A DNA stretch of 64,000 bases from Setophaga petechia (lineage: Eukaryota; Chordata; Aves; Passeriformes; Parulidae), in contig JANCRA010000030.1 in NCBI GenBank assembly GCA_024362935.1, forward strand, positions 10,611,953 to 10,675,952, given 5' to 3'. This document shows positions 37,039 to 48,727 of this stretch, in pieces. A program made the translations under genes and the position numbers. How positions within the stretch are numbered: position 1 is the stretch's first letter; the number at the start of each line of letters is the position of its first letter. Below the pieces are notes generated by a model that was given only the letters and a program-made list of their open reading frames with translations, ran no database searches and was not told where the DNA came from.

Positions 37039-40000
37039 GGGGCTGGCCCTGGGCTGTTCCTTGTGGGGCCTGTCGCTCAACAAAGGAGTGTGGCAGCAGA
37101 GCCCAGCTAACAAACATGAGCTGCAGTGCTTTTCTGTGGTCTGATGGACAGACACACACCGTGCTGAACCCGCCTCCTGCACGGGATTCCCTCTGCAGCT
37201 GAGCTGCTGCATCCTCATTACTGAAGTGCTGTGGGAGCTCTGCTGAATCAGGGGCTGCTGCCATGCTGGCACCCCTCGTCCTTCAGCTGCCCACACTGTG
37301 GTTCCTCCGTGGCACCCAGCCCTGGCATGTGCACAAAGAACCTGGCTGCCCAGGGAAGGGGGTCCCAAAGCTGCCAGGTGTGCTGATGCTGCTGATGCTG
37401 CTGGAGGCTTTGGCTGTCCAAAGGACTCTGAAGGTCTGATGCCCCTTAGGCTGTGGCTGGAGATAGAGCTGTGATGCTCCAGGAGTTCTTAGTGCTCTCT
37501 CACTGTTGGCTTCACCAGTAAAGGATTCAAATGTTTTGCCCTTGAGGTACTGCTCTGAGTCCACGATCTACCTGTGTTTTGCAAAGCACATTAAACCCCC
37601 AGGTATTCCATCCCCACACCTCCTCTCAGGTAATTTTCCAGTGGTGCTGTGTCCAGCCAGGGCCGTGCTGGCGGTGCCTGCTGCAGACGTGCTCACAGGC
37701 CGTGTAGTTCCTGCATCCTCAGTGCTTTGCAGGTTTAAAACAAAAGGGGTTGAGTTTCACTGCAGCTCACACCTAGGCAAGCCTCTGGGGCATGGCTGCT
37801 TTAAAGGAGTCGGTCCTTGCAGGGCCTCTGCTTGTTTGAAATTATCTTTTTTTCCACTACTTAAAAAACAAAAGAGACCTTCCTAGTTAATTTCTCAATA
37901 ATTCTGTGAGTGGATATGATTTGCCTCTTGGAGGAGATGAAGTTTTCCCACTTGTACAAGATGGGATCCCTGTTTAACACTTGCAAAGCTCAGCCCTGCC
38001 ATCTCTTTCCTGCAGCCTGATCCCCCCAGCTGCAGAGCTGCATCAGTTTCCCCAAGCGCTGGTTGGGAGCTCTGCTTCCTTACTCTGAATTTTATAAAAT
38101 CTGAACTTACAGAAAAATGCTTGTTTATGCAAGCTCACAGTGTATTTCAAGGAGGAATGCAAACTTGCTGTTTTGTACAGCAAAGTATTTGAAAGAGGGT
38201 TTTGTGTTCATTGTCTGCTGCATCTCCCTGCTATTCAGGCTCTATTCTATTCAAATTTTCTTCCTTTCTGTAGCGGGAAGAGTCTGAGTGCACAAAGGGG
38301 CTGTGGTTTCTGCAAGCAGATAATATAACCATGTAATATAAACATGGCAATGATTTCCTTAGGCCCTGTGATCCATCAGGCATGTTAAGAGCAGTTGGCA
38401 AGGGTCTGGGAAGTTCCCACTGCTCCAGCAGCTATGGATAGGACTCCTTTCTGCCTCGGTCAGCTGCAGGATCCACACCCCTGGCGCTGGAAAGGTTGAT
38501 CCCATCCTCTTTCCTGGAAGGGAAAACCTCTGCCTTTGAAGTCATATGCCCACAGCTCACAGAGCAGACTGATGCAGCAACATCAGTAATTTACCAGAGT
38601 GGGGGCAGGGGGGGAAGAAAGCTGCAGCATAAATCTCAGTCTAGCTTTCTTCTTTTACCTTAGGTTATATGTCTTTAAAGGAAAAATGCTGACAACATGC
38701 TTGCTCACAAAAAGCCTTTTGAGCCAGTGCCAAGAATTTGCTCAAACCTGGTAAAAAGTCACAGCTGGGACCTAAGAGCAGCACTGAATTCTACTTCATT
38801 GCTTGATCTTAATTTTCTGGGGCTGAGGAGGTGCTCAGTACGCCTCCTGCTCTGGGGCTGGGTAAGAACCTGCTTTTGTCCCTTGGAGCAGGCGATCACT
38901 GGTGTCTGATGTGGTGAGAATCCACTGTGGTTCTATGTTTGCTCTCTCTGTATCACTTACTCTTCAATTTAGAAAGTTTAAAACAAGATTATTTGGACTG
39001 AAATCGTGCAGCCAGGCAACGAGGGACCTCCAGCCTGCAGGAAGGGCTTCTCCCCTCTGCAGAGGGCAGCTTTGTGAATGGCAACATCTGCAGCCAGCAG
39101 GCCTGAGAGCCCCAGCCCTGCCTGCAGCCCCAGCCCCGTGCCATAGCAACCAGCGCAGCCCAGCAGCCACCCCACCTGGAACCTGCCCAGCCTGAGCCCT
39201 CTGCTGCCTGTGCCCTCCCAGCTGGCCTTGGCATGCTGCTGCAGGAACGCTGGTGGGCTGCTTTGGTGTTTAGGACGAGGTCCTGGTGACTAGCTCTGGC
39301 TGAAAATTTCTTAATGAAATTTTCAAGCATAATAAACCAGAGGGGGCAGTTTTTTGATGAGTATTGTGCCTAAGGGGAGCTGACCCCACACATTTTTCTT
39401 CTCTCAGCAATCTTAATGCCTCCTCTAATCACTGCACAGTGACTGCCTGTGTCTGCATGCAGCTATTCTGGATTTTGGTAGAGCTTTTCCAAAGGGAATG
39501 GGGACAGGAGGCTTTGTATCCCCATGGCTCCCACCTGAGCACTGCATACAAGAGCACTACTGGAAGAGTAGATGGACAAGCCACTTCTGCACCCTCTAGG
39601 GCTCCAGGAGTAGCCTGGTCAGTGTTGCTGCTTTTGCACAGGGGCCTGAAGCACCAGTGTTAATTGTACAAAGTATGAACAGCAGCTTACTCACCTGTAA
39701 ATCTTCTCTAAGAATTAACACCTACCCCTTGAAATGCAGAGAGTAAAGGGCTTGGAGTTACTGAGGAGCTCAGGATATGAATCCCAGGGAATCTTCTGCC
39801 AGATTTTTTTTCCCCTCAACTAGAGGAGGCAGTGAGTGTGTTGTGCTCCTAGAGATGTCACATCCTGCCACAGAACAGCATTCCTTGCTTTCTCCATTAT
39901 TGATGGCTCTTCTAGCTACCTTACTTGTATCTGTCAGATGTGATGTCTTCTTTCCCACTGAAGATGATGGGTCAAGTCTTATGTCCAAATCTTGATGATT

Positions 40001-40199
40001 TGATTTTTTAAAAAGTATGTAAAAAAATTAATCTATTTCTAACCTTTTTATTACAAAATTTATCTGCATGAAATTATGAAACCCCACAACTGCAGTAATG
40101 ATTGCAACATGCCTACTTTTGCTTCCTGTGTGGCACCATGCACTGGTGCTGTAGCTCCCCGAGAGAATGTAGGAAAAGTTCTTCAACCTTGGTGGCTTC
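37039..40199. other. Intron, nothing certain
   Basis: Mixed-composition intron with a G-rich run near 38604-38620, a GC-richer patch at 39010-39260 and the 10-bp palindrome at 39301-39325. No gene was recognised. Confidence 0.55.
39301..39325. repeat. Palindrome with 10-bp arms and 5-nt loop
   Basis: TGAAAATTTC at 39301-39310 pairs with GAAATTTTCA at 39316-39325 around TTAAT. The outer bases continue with one bulge (GC...AAGC). Confidence 0.9.
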
Positions 40200-40960
40200 T
40201 GTGATCTTCTCACTTGCTATTTATAGCTGATTAGGGCTCAATCATGTGATATAATGATAGCTCCCCCCACAGTTTATTGATCCCAGTGGGAATGAAGGGC
40301 ATTCAGCACCTCACATAAGCAGACCCTTCACGTCTGTCTTGCTGCTCCTTACAGAATATGAGCACTGAGGCTGAGCACTCCTCGATTTTCTTATTCAGAC
40401 TCATTTCAAGCTCCAGCTCAGACTGGAGATTTGCTGAGTAAATAGTCTCAACAATAATCTCAGCCTGATTCCAACTAATTAAATCCTGTACAAACATCCC
40501 TCTCCGGGCCAATATAGCAAAAGACAATGAAAACACAGAAAACCAGACATAGCTTTCCTCCAGATTTTGCTCGGCCCTTTAATCCTGTATCTTTTGAAAG
40601 ATAGTAACGTCCATAAGATGAGGGGTCAGCCTTCCTGCCCTTAGCATCAAGCAGTGGAATTTTTCAATAATGAACAGCTGGGTCACCAGCGACACAAAAG
40701 CTGCTGTAATATCCTGTAGGCTTACGGGGCACAACAGAAATCCCAAAGCAAATCACGATGTACACAGAAAGGGACCGTCCTTTTCTATTAAGGAGACCAC
40801 TTCAAACCAGTCTCAACACCACCTTTTCTCCAGCTTTTCGAAGGAGAGATTATCCCCTGCGTATATTTAATCACACATTATGGGGTGGCTTTGATTGCCT
40901 TTTTAGAGTCAGAGAAGTTAAAGAACATAGTTTGAAGGCTGCTATTATCAGCTCCATCCG
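40200..40960. promoter_or_regulatory. Candidate enhancer block
   Basis: A long non-repetitive block with TCAACAATAATCTCAG (40448 onward), CCAACTAATTAAATCC (40471 onward), TTTAATCACACATTATGG (40866 onward) and scattered CpGs. A pyrimidine- and CpG-bearing right edge (40955-41100) is GC-richer. No coding sequence was recognised. Confidence 0.4.
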
Positions 40961-42539
40961 CGTGCTCTGGGCCAAGGCGTGTTTACAAACAAGGCCTGGG
41001 AAGGGGGTGGGGAGGCAGCAACGCTGCCCTGGGCCCACGGCTGGCTGGGCACTGCTTCCCCCGGGCTGGCTGTGTAACCCTGACCGGCCATGGCGGGGGA
41101 GAGGCAGGGGAGTTGTGTTTGTGGCCCAATTTTTATGAAACCCTGTGGAATTCTTCTCCTTTTCCAGGGAAAGAAAAAGTTATATGTAGGGCTTTTCCTA
41201 CACAGTAAAGCAAAGAGTAGACTAGGGTAACACGAACAAAAACTAAATGCTATAAAGACTTTTTAATGTATCACAAAAGTCAGTCTGAGATGTGTGCAAG
41301 ATATGCTGGAGATTCCTGATTAAAAGCAGTTTGTGTCAAGGAAGTTACCACTTGCAGCATGTAGAACATCTGACAGTGATTAACTGGAGCTAGCTATTAG
41401 ATTTTCCTAAAGAAACAATACTTAAACATATCTCCACAAGTATGAAACACTTTATGTACTGTATCTGGTACACCTCATTTAAATTGACTTAGATGGAACA
41501 GACACACTAAGTCTAACTAGTAGGTTATTAAGAATATAAACCTGGTGCCCAAGAATTTACAATCAGTTATATGGGAGGTATCCTGACTTTCCTCCTTTTC
41601 CCAGGGCTTTCATTTACTAAGCATATGCTGTAAAGATGTCACATTTACAGCAAGGGACATGTTTAGGATGTTTCTTACAAACAGTTTTAAGTTACATACC
41701 TGTAGCAAATGCATCCTGCTATTCTGCAATGTGCTGTTAGAAAGTCTGCTATGAGCTCAGGAAAATGTGGGAGAAAGGAAGAATATATGCATTGATACAA
41801 ATGTATTTGTAAGCTAGTTTTTCAGTTTACTTATTAGTGCTTGTGAATTTTTGATGGAAAAATGACATAAAATTGTTTTCTGGAGGAAGATGAACTTTCC
41901 AGCTCTGTTAAAGCATTTAGAGGTTGCAGAAATATGGTTTAAATTAAGCATATCATACTTCTAATTCTGGGGGGGTTGCAAAAAGAAGAGCTTGGAGATT
42001 CATCCAGCCTGGAGAGTTTGGTAGTTGCAGATAAACTGTGTATTATATGTAATGATCATTTTCCTAGGAAATTCCTTTCTGTTTCCTTCCCCTTTTTGCA
42101 TCAGGAGGCTGATGATTACTGTGGGGCTGTGCTTGCGCATAGGTGCTGCTCCATTCACGTTCTTACATTGCAGGGGAGGAACAGGCAAGTCAGAAAACTT
42201 GGAATTCAGCATTTCAATTTCAACTGATTATGGATTTCCCTACTATTTGTGAGATGAGTGTGAGGATTGCTGAAGTAACCACTACAGTGCTACGAGCCCA
42301 ATTAAAAGCACTGCTTCAGAGTGAGGGATTTGTACAAAGAGTGTTTCTACCTCTTTGCTGTTACTTTGGAAGGTTTTTAAAAACAATTGCACTTCTGTCA
42401 GCAGCCACAGGAGCTCTGCTCTCCAGGCAGGCTCCTAAAGTCCCAACATACCTCACCCTCTCTATCCATACAGGGTCAAATCAGGAATTGCACTGAGCTT
42501 CTCCAGAGCAGAAGAATGCTGAGGGTCAGTGTTTAATAG
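40961..42539. other. Intron, nothing recognised
   Basis: AT-rich intronic sequence from 41150 onward without repeats, genes or outstanding motif clusters. Confidence 0.5.
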
Positions 42540-42860
42540 GTGGGAAATCATGGAAACAGTCCTCTAGGGGCTGAGAGGTAATTTATGGTTAAGCCCAAAA
42601 TTCTCTAATTTGCGTAATACCAAGCCTAATAAAATATTCATGGTAGCTTCTCTCATTTTCAGGCAATTTAAGATAGACAAAAATTAAGTTGGAAAATACT
42701 GCTTAAAAATAGGAGAAAAAATTTGAAGACGATGTCTTCAAATATTTTCCCGCTTTTAATTTAATATTGTTTTTCAGAGTTACAGAATTGTTTGCAGAGT
42801 TATTGCCAGATAGAAGTCTGCCTTATCACAGAACTGTGCAGAGTTTGATCTTTTTAATGG
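42540..42860. promoter_or_regulatory. Candidate conserved non-coding block
   Basis: The block includes CTCTAATTTGCGTAATACC, GCCTAATAAAATATTCATGG and TTTTAATTTAATATTG, plus the 10-bp palindrome at 42721-42743. It is non-repetitive. Confidence 0.35.
42721..42743. repeat. Palindrome with 10-bp arms and 3-nt loop
   Basis: ATTTGAAGAC at 42721-42730 pairs with GTCTTCAAAT at 42734-42743 around the loop GAT. Flanking A/T-rich bases extend the symmetry imperfectly. It lies in an AT-rich, possibly regulatory block. Confidence 0.9.
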
Positions 42861-43161
42861 GAATCGCAAAAGCTGCAGGGATTCCGGGGTGTGGGTCGGG
42901 GGAAGATGGAGGATGTGGCGTGTGTGCTTCATGGGCTGGCAGAAGGGGTCACTCTATGAGAAATGACAGCTTGAGAGGTAGTTGGTTTTCTCAGAGTTGG
43001 GTTCAGTTGAAATGACCAGAGGCAGAGCTCCCCCTCATCCAGGGGACCGTGGAGCTCCGTGAGAGCCGTGGGCCTGCACTCTGTGGTGCCAGAGGCTGCA
43101 GCGCGTGCAGAGCAGCAGAATCCAGCGGAGCGAGCGCCAGCCCCGGCGCCCCTGTCCTGGG

Positions 43162-44047
43162 CAGCTCCTGTCCTGGGCAGCTCCTGCCCTCAGGCAGCTC
43201 CTGCCCTCAGGCAGCTCCTGTCCTGGGCAGCTCCTGCCCTCTGGCAGCTCCTGTCCTGGGCAGCTCCTGCCCTCTGGCAGCTCCTGTCCTGGGCAGCTCC
43301 TGTCCTGGGCAGCTCCTGTCCTGGGCAGCTCCTGCCCTCTGGCAGCTCCTGTCCTGGGCAGCTCCTGTCCTGGGCAGCTCCTGTCCTGGGCAGCTCCTGC
43401 CCTCTGGCAGCTCCTGTCCTGGGCAGCTCCTGTCCTGGGCAGCTCCTGTCCTGGGCAGCTCCTGCCCTCTGGCAGCTCCTGTCCTGGGCAGCTCCTGCCC
43501 TCTGGCAGCTCCTGCCCTGGGCAGCTCCTGTCCTGGGCAGCTCCTGTCCTGGGCAGCTCCTGTCCTGGGCAGCTCCTGCCCTCAGGCAGCTCCTGTCCTG
43601 GGCAGCTCCTGCCCTGGGCAGCTCCTGTCCTGGGCAGCTCCTGCCCTCTGGCAGCTCCTGTCCTGGGCAGCTCCTGTCCTGGGCAGCTCCTGCCCTCTGG
43701 CAGCTCCTGCCCTCTGGCAGCTCCTGTCCTGGGCAGCTCCTGCCCTCTGGCAGCTCCTGCCCTCTGGCAGCTCCTGCCCTCTGGCAGCTCCTGTCCTGGG
43801 CAGCTCCTGCCCTCTGGCAGCTCCTGTCCTGGGCAGCTCCTGTCCTGGGCAGCTCCTGCCCTCTGGCAGCTCCTGTCCTGGGCAGCTCCTGCCCTCTGGC
43901 AGCTCCTGCCCTCTGGCAGCTCCTGTCCTGGGCAGCTCCTGTCCTGGGCGGCTCCTGTCCTGGGCAGCTCCTGCCCTCTGGCAGCTCCTGTCCTGGGCAG
44001 CTCCTGCCCTCTGGCAGCTCCTGTCCTGGGCAGCTCCTGCCCTCTGG
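43162..44047. repeat. 54-unit minisatellite of interspersed 16- and 17-bp units
   Basis: The array has exactly 54 units: 32 of 16 bp and 22 of 17 bp, summing to the 886 nt observed. The main types are CAGCTCCTGTCCTGGG (16) and CAGCTCCTGCCCTCTGG (17, 19 copies). Rarer types are CAGCTCCTGCCCTCAGG (17, three copies: units 2, 3 and 26) and CAGCTCCTGCCCTGGG (16, units 22 and 28). One unit (49) starts CGG instead of CAG. Units 8-19 form three copies of a 65-bp higher-order repeat (three 16-mers then one 17-mer) at 43278-43472. A truncated unit precedes the array at 43151-43161. Open frames of more than 300 codons on both strands are by-products. Confidence 0.97.
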
Positions 44048-44399
44048 CACCTCATACCAAGCCAGGCAAACCCAGGGCTGCGGGCGCCTCTGAGCCCCTG
44101 GGATGCCCCTCCTGCCACAGACAAACATGACCTCGACCAGTCTGGAAGTTTCTTACTGGTGGCTATTTCACACAGTCTTGGTATTACAGCATCTGTCTAG
44201 AGCCTTGTCTTTGGAAAATGCTGATTTCTGCATTGCTATTAACTACCAAACCTGCACAGTCTTTCTCAGAGTTCTGACAGAATTTGGAAATAAAAGTTAA
44301 TATATATTTTCCAAATGAGATTGCAACTCCAGTGGTTCAACCCACCGGTCATCACACTTAGATGTGTGTCTTAAAGAGTGTGCAAGGGGAACTGATTGC

Positions 44400-44560
44400 A
44401 TTTGTTCTTAGCATTTTTGTGCCAAATGATTTTGTTTGTATTGATTTACTCACGTGAAAGCATCAGATTTCAATTAGGCTTATAAATTTAGTCAATGGTA
44501 AAATTTAATCGCATTAACATTAACAAACACAGGTTTTCATAGCATACAGCTGTGAGATGG
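44400..44560. promoter_or_regulatory. Candidate conserved non-coding block
   Basis: Short AT-rich block with TTCAATTAGGCTTATAAATT and TTTAATCGCATTAACATTAA, right of the 54-unit minisatellite. Composition is the only evidence. Confidence 0.28.
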
Positions 44561-47099
44561 TGCCTTCCTGACCAAAAGAATTGACTCCTGACCTGTAACT
44601 TTCCTTGCTGCTGTCAAGTTACATTTATTTTTTGGTAAGGAAACATGAAGTGGAGCTGCTAATGGTGCAGAATTGCTCTCATCTGAATAGTGCTAATGGC
44701 TGCAGCAGGCACATAACTGGAAACTGCTTCTCAAAGCCCCCCAGGCCCCTGGAAGTGTGATTGTCCTCACCCACAAGGGTGGGTGAAAGCAGTTTTGTCA
44801 CTGGTGCTTTCTTTATGCAAAAGAAATCATATCACACGGTGCCAGTATAAAACACACTCCTGACAAGGAGACATTAAACCAAAGCCCACATTTGGGGTGC
44901 AGAGGGAGGCTGAGGCTGCCAGCTGGACTCAGATGACAGATATTTTCATTAGGAAATAATATCTTCCTCTGATTTCCTGAGAGGTTGAATATAAAGCATA
45001 AAACAATGGACAGTGATGAAATCCAGAAGAATTACCTCTGTGTATTCTGGAAGAGAGTAAACAAGTACCTCTATGGTGTCCAGGTACCCCAGGCACTGTT
45101 TGGACAGCTGCACTGCCCATTTAAAGGTGTTGCTTGCCAATGGCTTGGCAGTAGGAATGCCAGGTTCATCTAAGGTTCATAGAAAATTGTGCAGCTCCAT
45201 AGACACGGCCATGACAATAAACTGAGACAGCAGAAAGGCTGGATTTTCCAATGCACAACAGCTACTGATGTAGAACATGCTCCAGTGAGGATTACTTGAA
45301 AAACTGCATTTAGTGCTGCAATAATACTGAAAGGTCACTTTGGATCACATTTGCAAAAGGTCAGAGCTGGTGGAGATAACAGCCTGTGCACACAGAGCAG
45401 AAGGTGGTGGGCTCATTTTAGCTCCATGTACAGTCACAGCTGAAAACCAGTCAGGATCAGACATGGAAAAATTTTCTTCCATTTTGACTGATGCTGTGGT
45501 AGAGAAGCAGTTCCTCATATAGTAAGGGATATCTTTGGGCTTGGTAAAAATCCTAAAAAATGGCAGAAGGATTTAAGGATTTTTAAATGCACCATTCTGT
45601 ATTCTCAAGGCGCATTGGGGTGAACGCATGTTTCCAAAGTGGTTTTGGCAGAAGAGTTTCATAGAATATTGTTTCATGTGACACGGTACGAGGTGTGTAA
45701 TGCACAATGTAAAAGCACACTTCAGCTTGAAATCTGTCCTAAAAATCTTGTATGCATAAGGAATTTTTGTCCTCAGTTGGCTGGGAAGCTTTCAGCATGA
45801 AATGGTGGGAGTGCAATTGTTTGGTGCAGGGGATACTGCATTCTCTAAAGTCAGTTTTCCAGAATTCAGGAAATGCATCCTGCACAAGTTGCTGCTCTTC
45901 TGCAGCCACTTTGCAGCCCCACCAAGAGCTGACAAACCTCAGGGATAGAGAAGCTTGTACCCAATACTGCCTCTCCAGCTGTTCTCAGCAAGTTGTGATG
46001 GGAATATAGCAAGCTTATTCTGAACATTGTAGCTCTTTGCTTTGAACTAAATATATTCCTGGAGAGGTTCCCGTAATTGAAATGGTCTCAGGAGGAATTA
46101 GTGGTTTTGTACATATCAGCTGTCTGTCTGCCAGGCCCAGTGGGAGCAGAGTGGAGGGGACTGAGGATCCCACCTGGAAACGTCAGGCTATCACCACCAT
46201 CTCACAGGGGCCTCTCCAGTTCTGATGTACATTGTCTGTGTTCTCCTCCAGCACAGCTCAGGGAAAGTGAATTCTTTGTGATGGATCTACCTTGCGCTGA
46301 ATGATTCTGCTGCAATTTTTATTTGTATCAGGGCATGGTCCAGAGGTGCCCTCTAAAGTAAGTAAGTCCTGTCCCTGTGCAGAGGGTAAATGAAAGTCTT
46401 TGCCTAATGAATTTGTATTCATTGTAAACAAGGTGCATCCTTCTTTCTCCGAATTTTCTGATATCTGTTGAGAGACACAAGAAATGTCATTTGTATTTGA
46501 AAACACAATGTAGAGGCTCCCAAATGCTTCAGTGAAGGAAGGCAGCATATATTCATGGCTGGAGTCTGCCCTTAAATCTGGTTCTCTGTGGGCCCCTAAC
46601 TCCATCACGGTGACCCTTGCAGTGTAAGGTGTAATATAAAGCAGGAACTGACAGTAGTTCCTGCAGCTGCTGGCACGAGGCAGGGCCTTACGGGCTGCAC
46701 AAGGGCATTCAGCCCCGTTTGCTGGGAGTCTCTGAAGGATGCAGAGTGATCAGTGTCTGTGGAAATGAATGGGCTTTTCATGCTGATGATTTCATTTCTG
46801 GATGGACACAACACTTCCAACCGTGGTGATTCATCATCCTGGCTGGATGCAAGTGGAGGGCAGCCAGCACTTTGCACTGATGCTCAGAGCAGACACTGAA
46901 GATAAAACGTGGGACTCTGACAGAGCTTTCCAAATATTTGACACAGACCTGCCAGGGAAGAGCAGTGCTATCCCTATTTCGAGGCTGCCAGCAGTGTCTA
47001 GTCAATTTTCCCAGAGACTCTCTGCTGCCCACGACGTGGCCCCAGCACTGCACTTTCTTAACCCCCCGGTTCTGCTCAGGATTTACCTTTGCCTCTGAG
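44561..47099. other. Intron with two unassigned antisense open frames
   Basis: Mostly ordinary intron. On the - strand, 46605-46877 (90 codons) and 46258-46608 (116 codons) are consecutive open frames in DNA of average composition. Their translations have no repeat or domain that I recognise. They may be chance, an old retrocopy, or part of an antisense transcript. Confidence 0.4.
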
Positions 47100-47460
47100 G
47101 CAGCTCCATGTGGCCGAGCAGAACTCTGTCGTTGTGCGTGGCATGTTTGGGGCGCTGGTGCCGCTGGGCACAGCCCGGGCAGCCGCGGGGCTGGGCTGGG
47201 GCTGCTCTGCTGCCGCCCCGCTCCTGCCGTGGCACCGAACGGGGCAGAGGCTCCGGAGCTGGCAGGGCGGGCAGGGCGGGCAGGGCTCTGTGGGCAGCCG
47301 GGGCCCTGCCCGGGCCGGGGGGCGCTGCCCGGGATGTGCCAGGGCCGGCAGCTCCAGCCCGTCCTGCCCTGGCACGCCGAGGGCTCTCAGCCCTGCGGAA
47401 CGGGGCAGGGGGACGCAGAGCAGCCAGCTCCGCTTGGCAGCGTGGTGGATGGAATGCTGA
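47100..47460. promoter_or_regulatory. GC/CpG-rich island
   Basis: GC-rich with clustered CpGs (GGGGCGCTGG, GCAGCCGCGGGG, GCCGCCCCGC) and three tandem GGGCAGGGC motifs near 47268-47287. Open frames on both strands are probably compositional. It abuts the TAAT-rich block on the right. Confidence 0.45.
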
Positions 47461-47464
47461 TGGA

Positions 47465-48140
47465 CTTGGGCCTCAGAGTGACTAATTAGCATACGGGGCT
47501 CCTCAAAAGGGTTAACGTGGGATCTTTTTAATTGTCAAAAGAGTTGCAGGCTATTAGGGTTGGCATATTCTTCAATAATCTGTTTTATTTTTACCTGCTG
47601 GGAGCTTAATTAAAAAACAAAGAGGCTCAATTTAAAGCCCATTACTATGCTAATTTTGTAAGAACTGGGCGGTGATTAAGAAGCTTTAAAAAGAGGAGTT
47701 TAGTTTGCTCTAGGGAATGGGTTGGAGGCAGGTTTTATTTCGTTTCATTAGCTAGCTACAATTATTTATAAACTAAATGGAAATGATATTAAAGAGTAAT
47801 GAAAAAAACAGCATCTATGTATTATTGAACAGCAGAACTTTTTTTAATTTAGCATCGAAGTGTGCAGAGCCTTTATTACTGCAACTCACAGTTAACACAG
47901 CTAAATGCAGTTGTTAAATATAAGAGGCTTTTAAAATATGCCCATAAATACAGAGCTGTCTGGTTTGCTTTTCCTGTAGATCACTAGAGTAAGTTTATAA
48001 AGATATCAATGTGACAATAAAGATGAACCACTGTCTCTTTAAAAAAAAAATCTGGGGTTTTATATAGGAAAATTTCTTAACAGAATAAATTAGAAAGAGT
48101 TATTCTTTTTGTATTACGTATGTAATGTTGTATAATCTAA
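47465..48140. promoter_or_regulatory. Strong candidate enhancer, TAAT-rich block
   Basis: Dense homeodomain-type cores in non-repetitive AT-rich DNA: GACTAATTAGCATACG at 47480, CTTAATTAAAAAAC at 47605, TATGCTAATTTTG at 47647, TTTCATTAGCTAGC near 47743 and ACAATTATTTATAAAC near 47759. Also present are GGGTTAACG and isolated CpGs. No coding potential. It looks like an ancient conserved element, with the GC island at its left edge. Confidence 0.5.
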
Positions 48141-48328
48141 CAGCACTGCAAACCTTCTACTGCCTTTTTCTTGTCATGTGAGCCCAAAATAATACCTGCA
48201 ATTCCAGTAATGTTGGAATACTTGGGAGGAGCTGCTGCATTGCATGGATGTTGGGAGCCGATGCCAGGCAGGGACCAGCACGGGCTGGAGATGTCACCCA
48301 GATGTGGTGGGTGAGGAGGTGGGGGCGA

Positions 48329-48727
48329 GCAGCAGCAGGGGCAGCCTGGGTGTGCCAGGGGCAGCAGGGACAGCCTTGGTGTGCCAGGGGGCAGCCTGGG
48401 TGTGCCAGGGGGCAGCCTGAGTGTGCCAGAGGGCAGCCTGGGTGTGCCAGGGGGGCAGCAGGGACAGCCTGGGTGTGCCAGGGGGCAGCAGGGGCAGCCT
48501 GGGTGTGCCAGGGGCAGCAGGGACAGCCTGGGTGTGCCAGGGGGCAGCCTGGGTGTGCCAGGGGGGCAGCAGGGACAGCCTGGGTGTGCCAGGGGGCAGC
48601 AGGGGCAGCCTGGGTGTGCCAGGGGGCAGCCTGGGTGTGCCAGGGGCAGCAGGGACAGCCTGGGTGTGCCAGGGGGCAGCAGGGGCAGCCTGGCTCCTGG
48701 TGTGCCTGTGCCAGGGGGCAGCAGGAG
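48329..48727. repeat. Two-length minisatellite of 21 and about 30 bp units
   Basis: About 13-14 copies of a unit built on CAGCCTGGGTGTGCCAGGGG. Units are either about 21 bp or about 30-31 bp, the longer ones carrying an extra GCAGCAGGGA-type segment. G runs separated by 5-7 nt on the + strand satisfy a simple G-quadruplex pattern. Because 21 and 30 are multiples of three, long open frames run through on both strands; they lack any recognised domain. Confidence 0.95.

Noticed and set aside
36401..37202. Overlapping open frames of 182-247 codons
   Set aside because: They are read from the 31/40-bp minisatellite, which shifts frame by one base per unit; the repetitive translation recurs in all three frames.
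43049..44200. Open frame of 383 codons on the + strand (and others of more than 300 codons in other frames and on the - strand)
   Set aside because: It lies in the 16/17-bp minisatellite. Three + frames and a - frame are open at once because the unit lacks stops, and the unit lengths shift frame at every copy.
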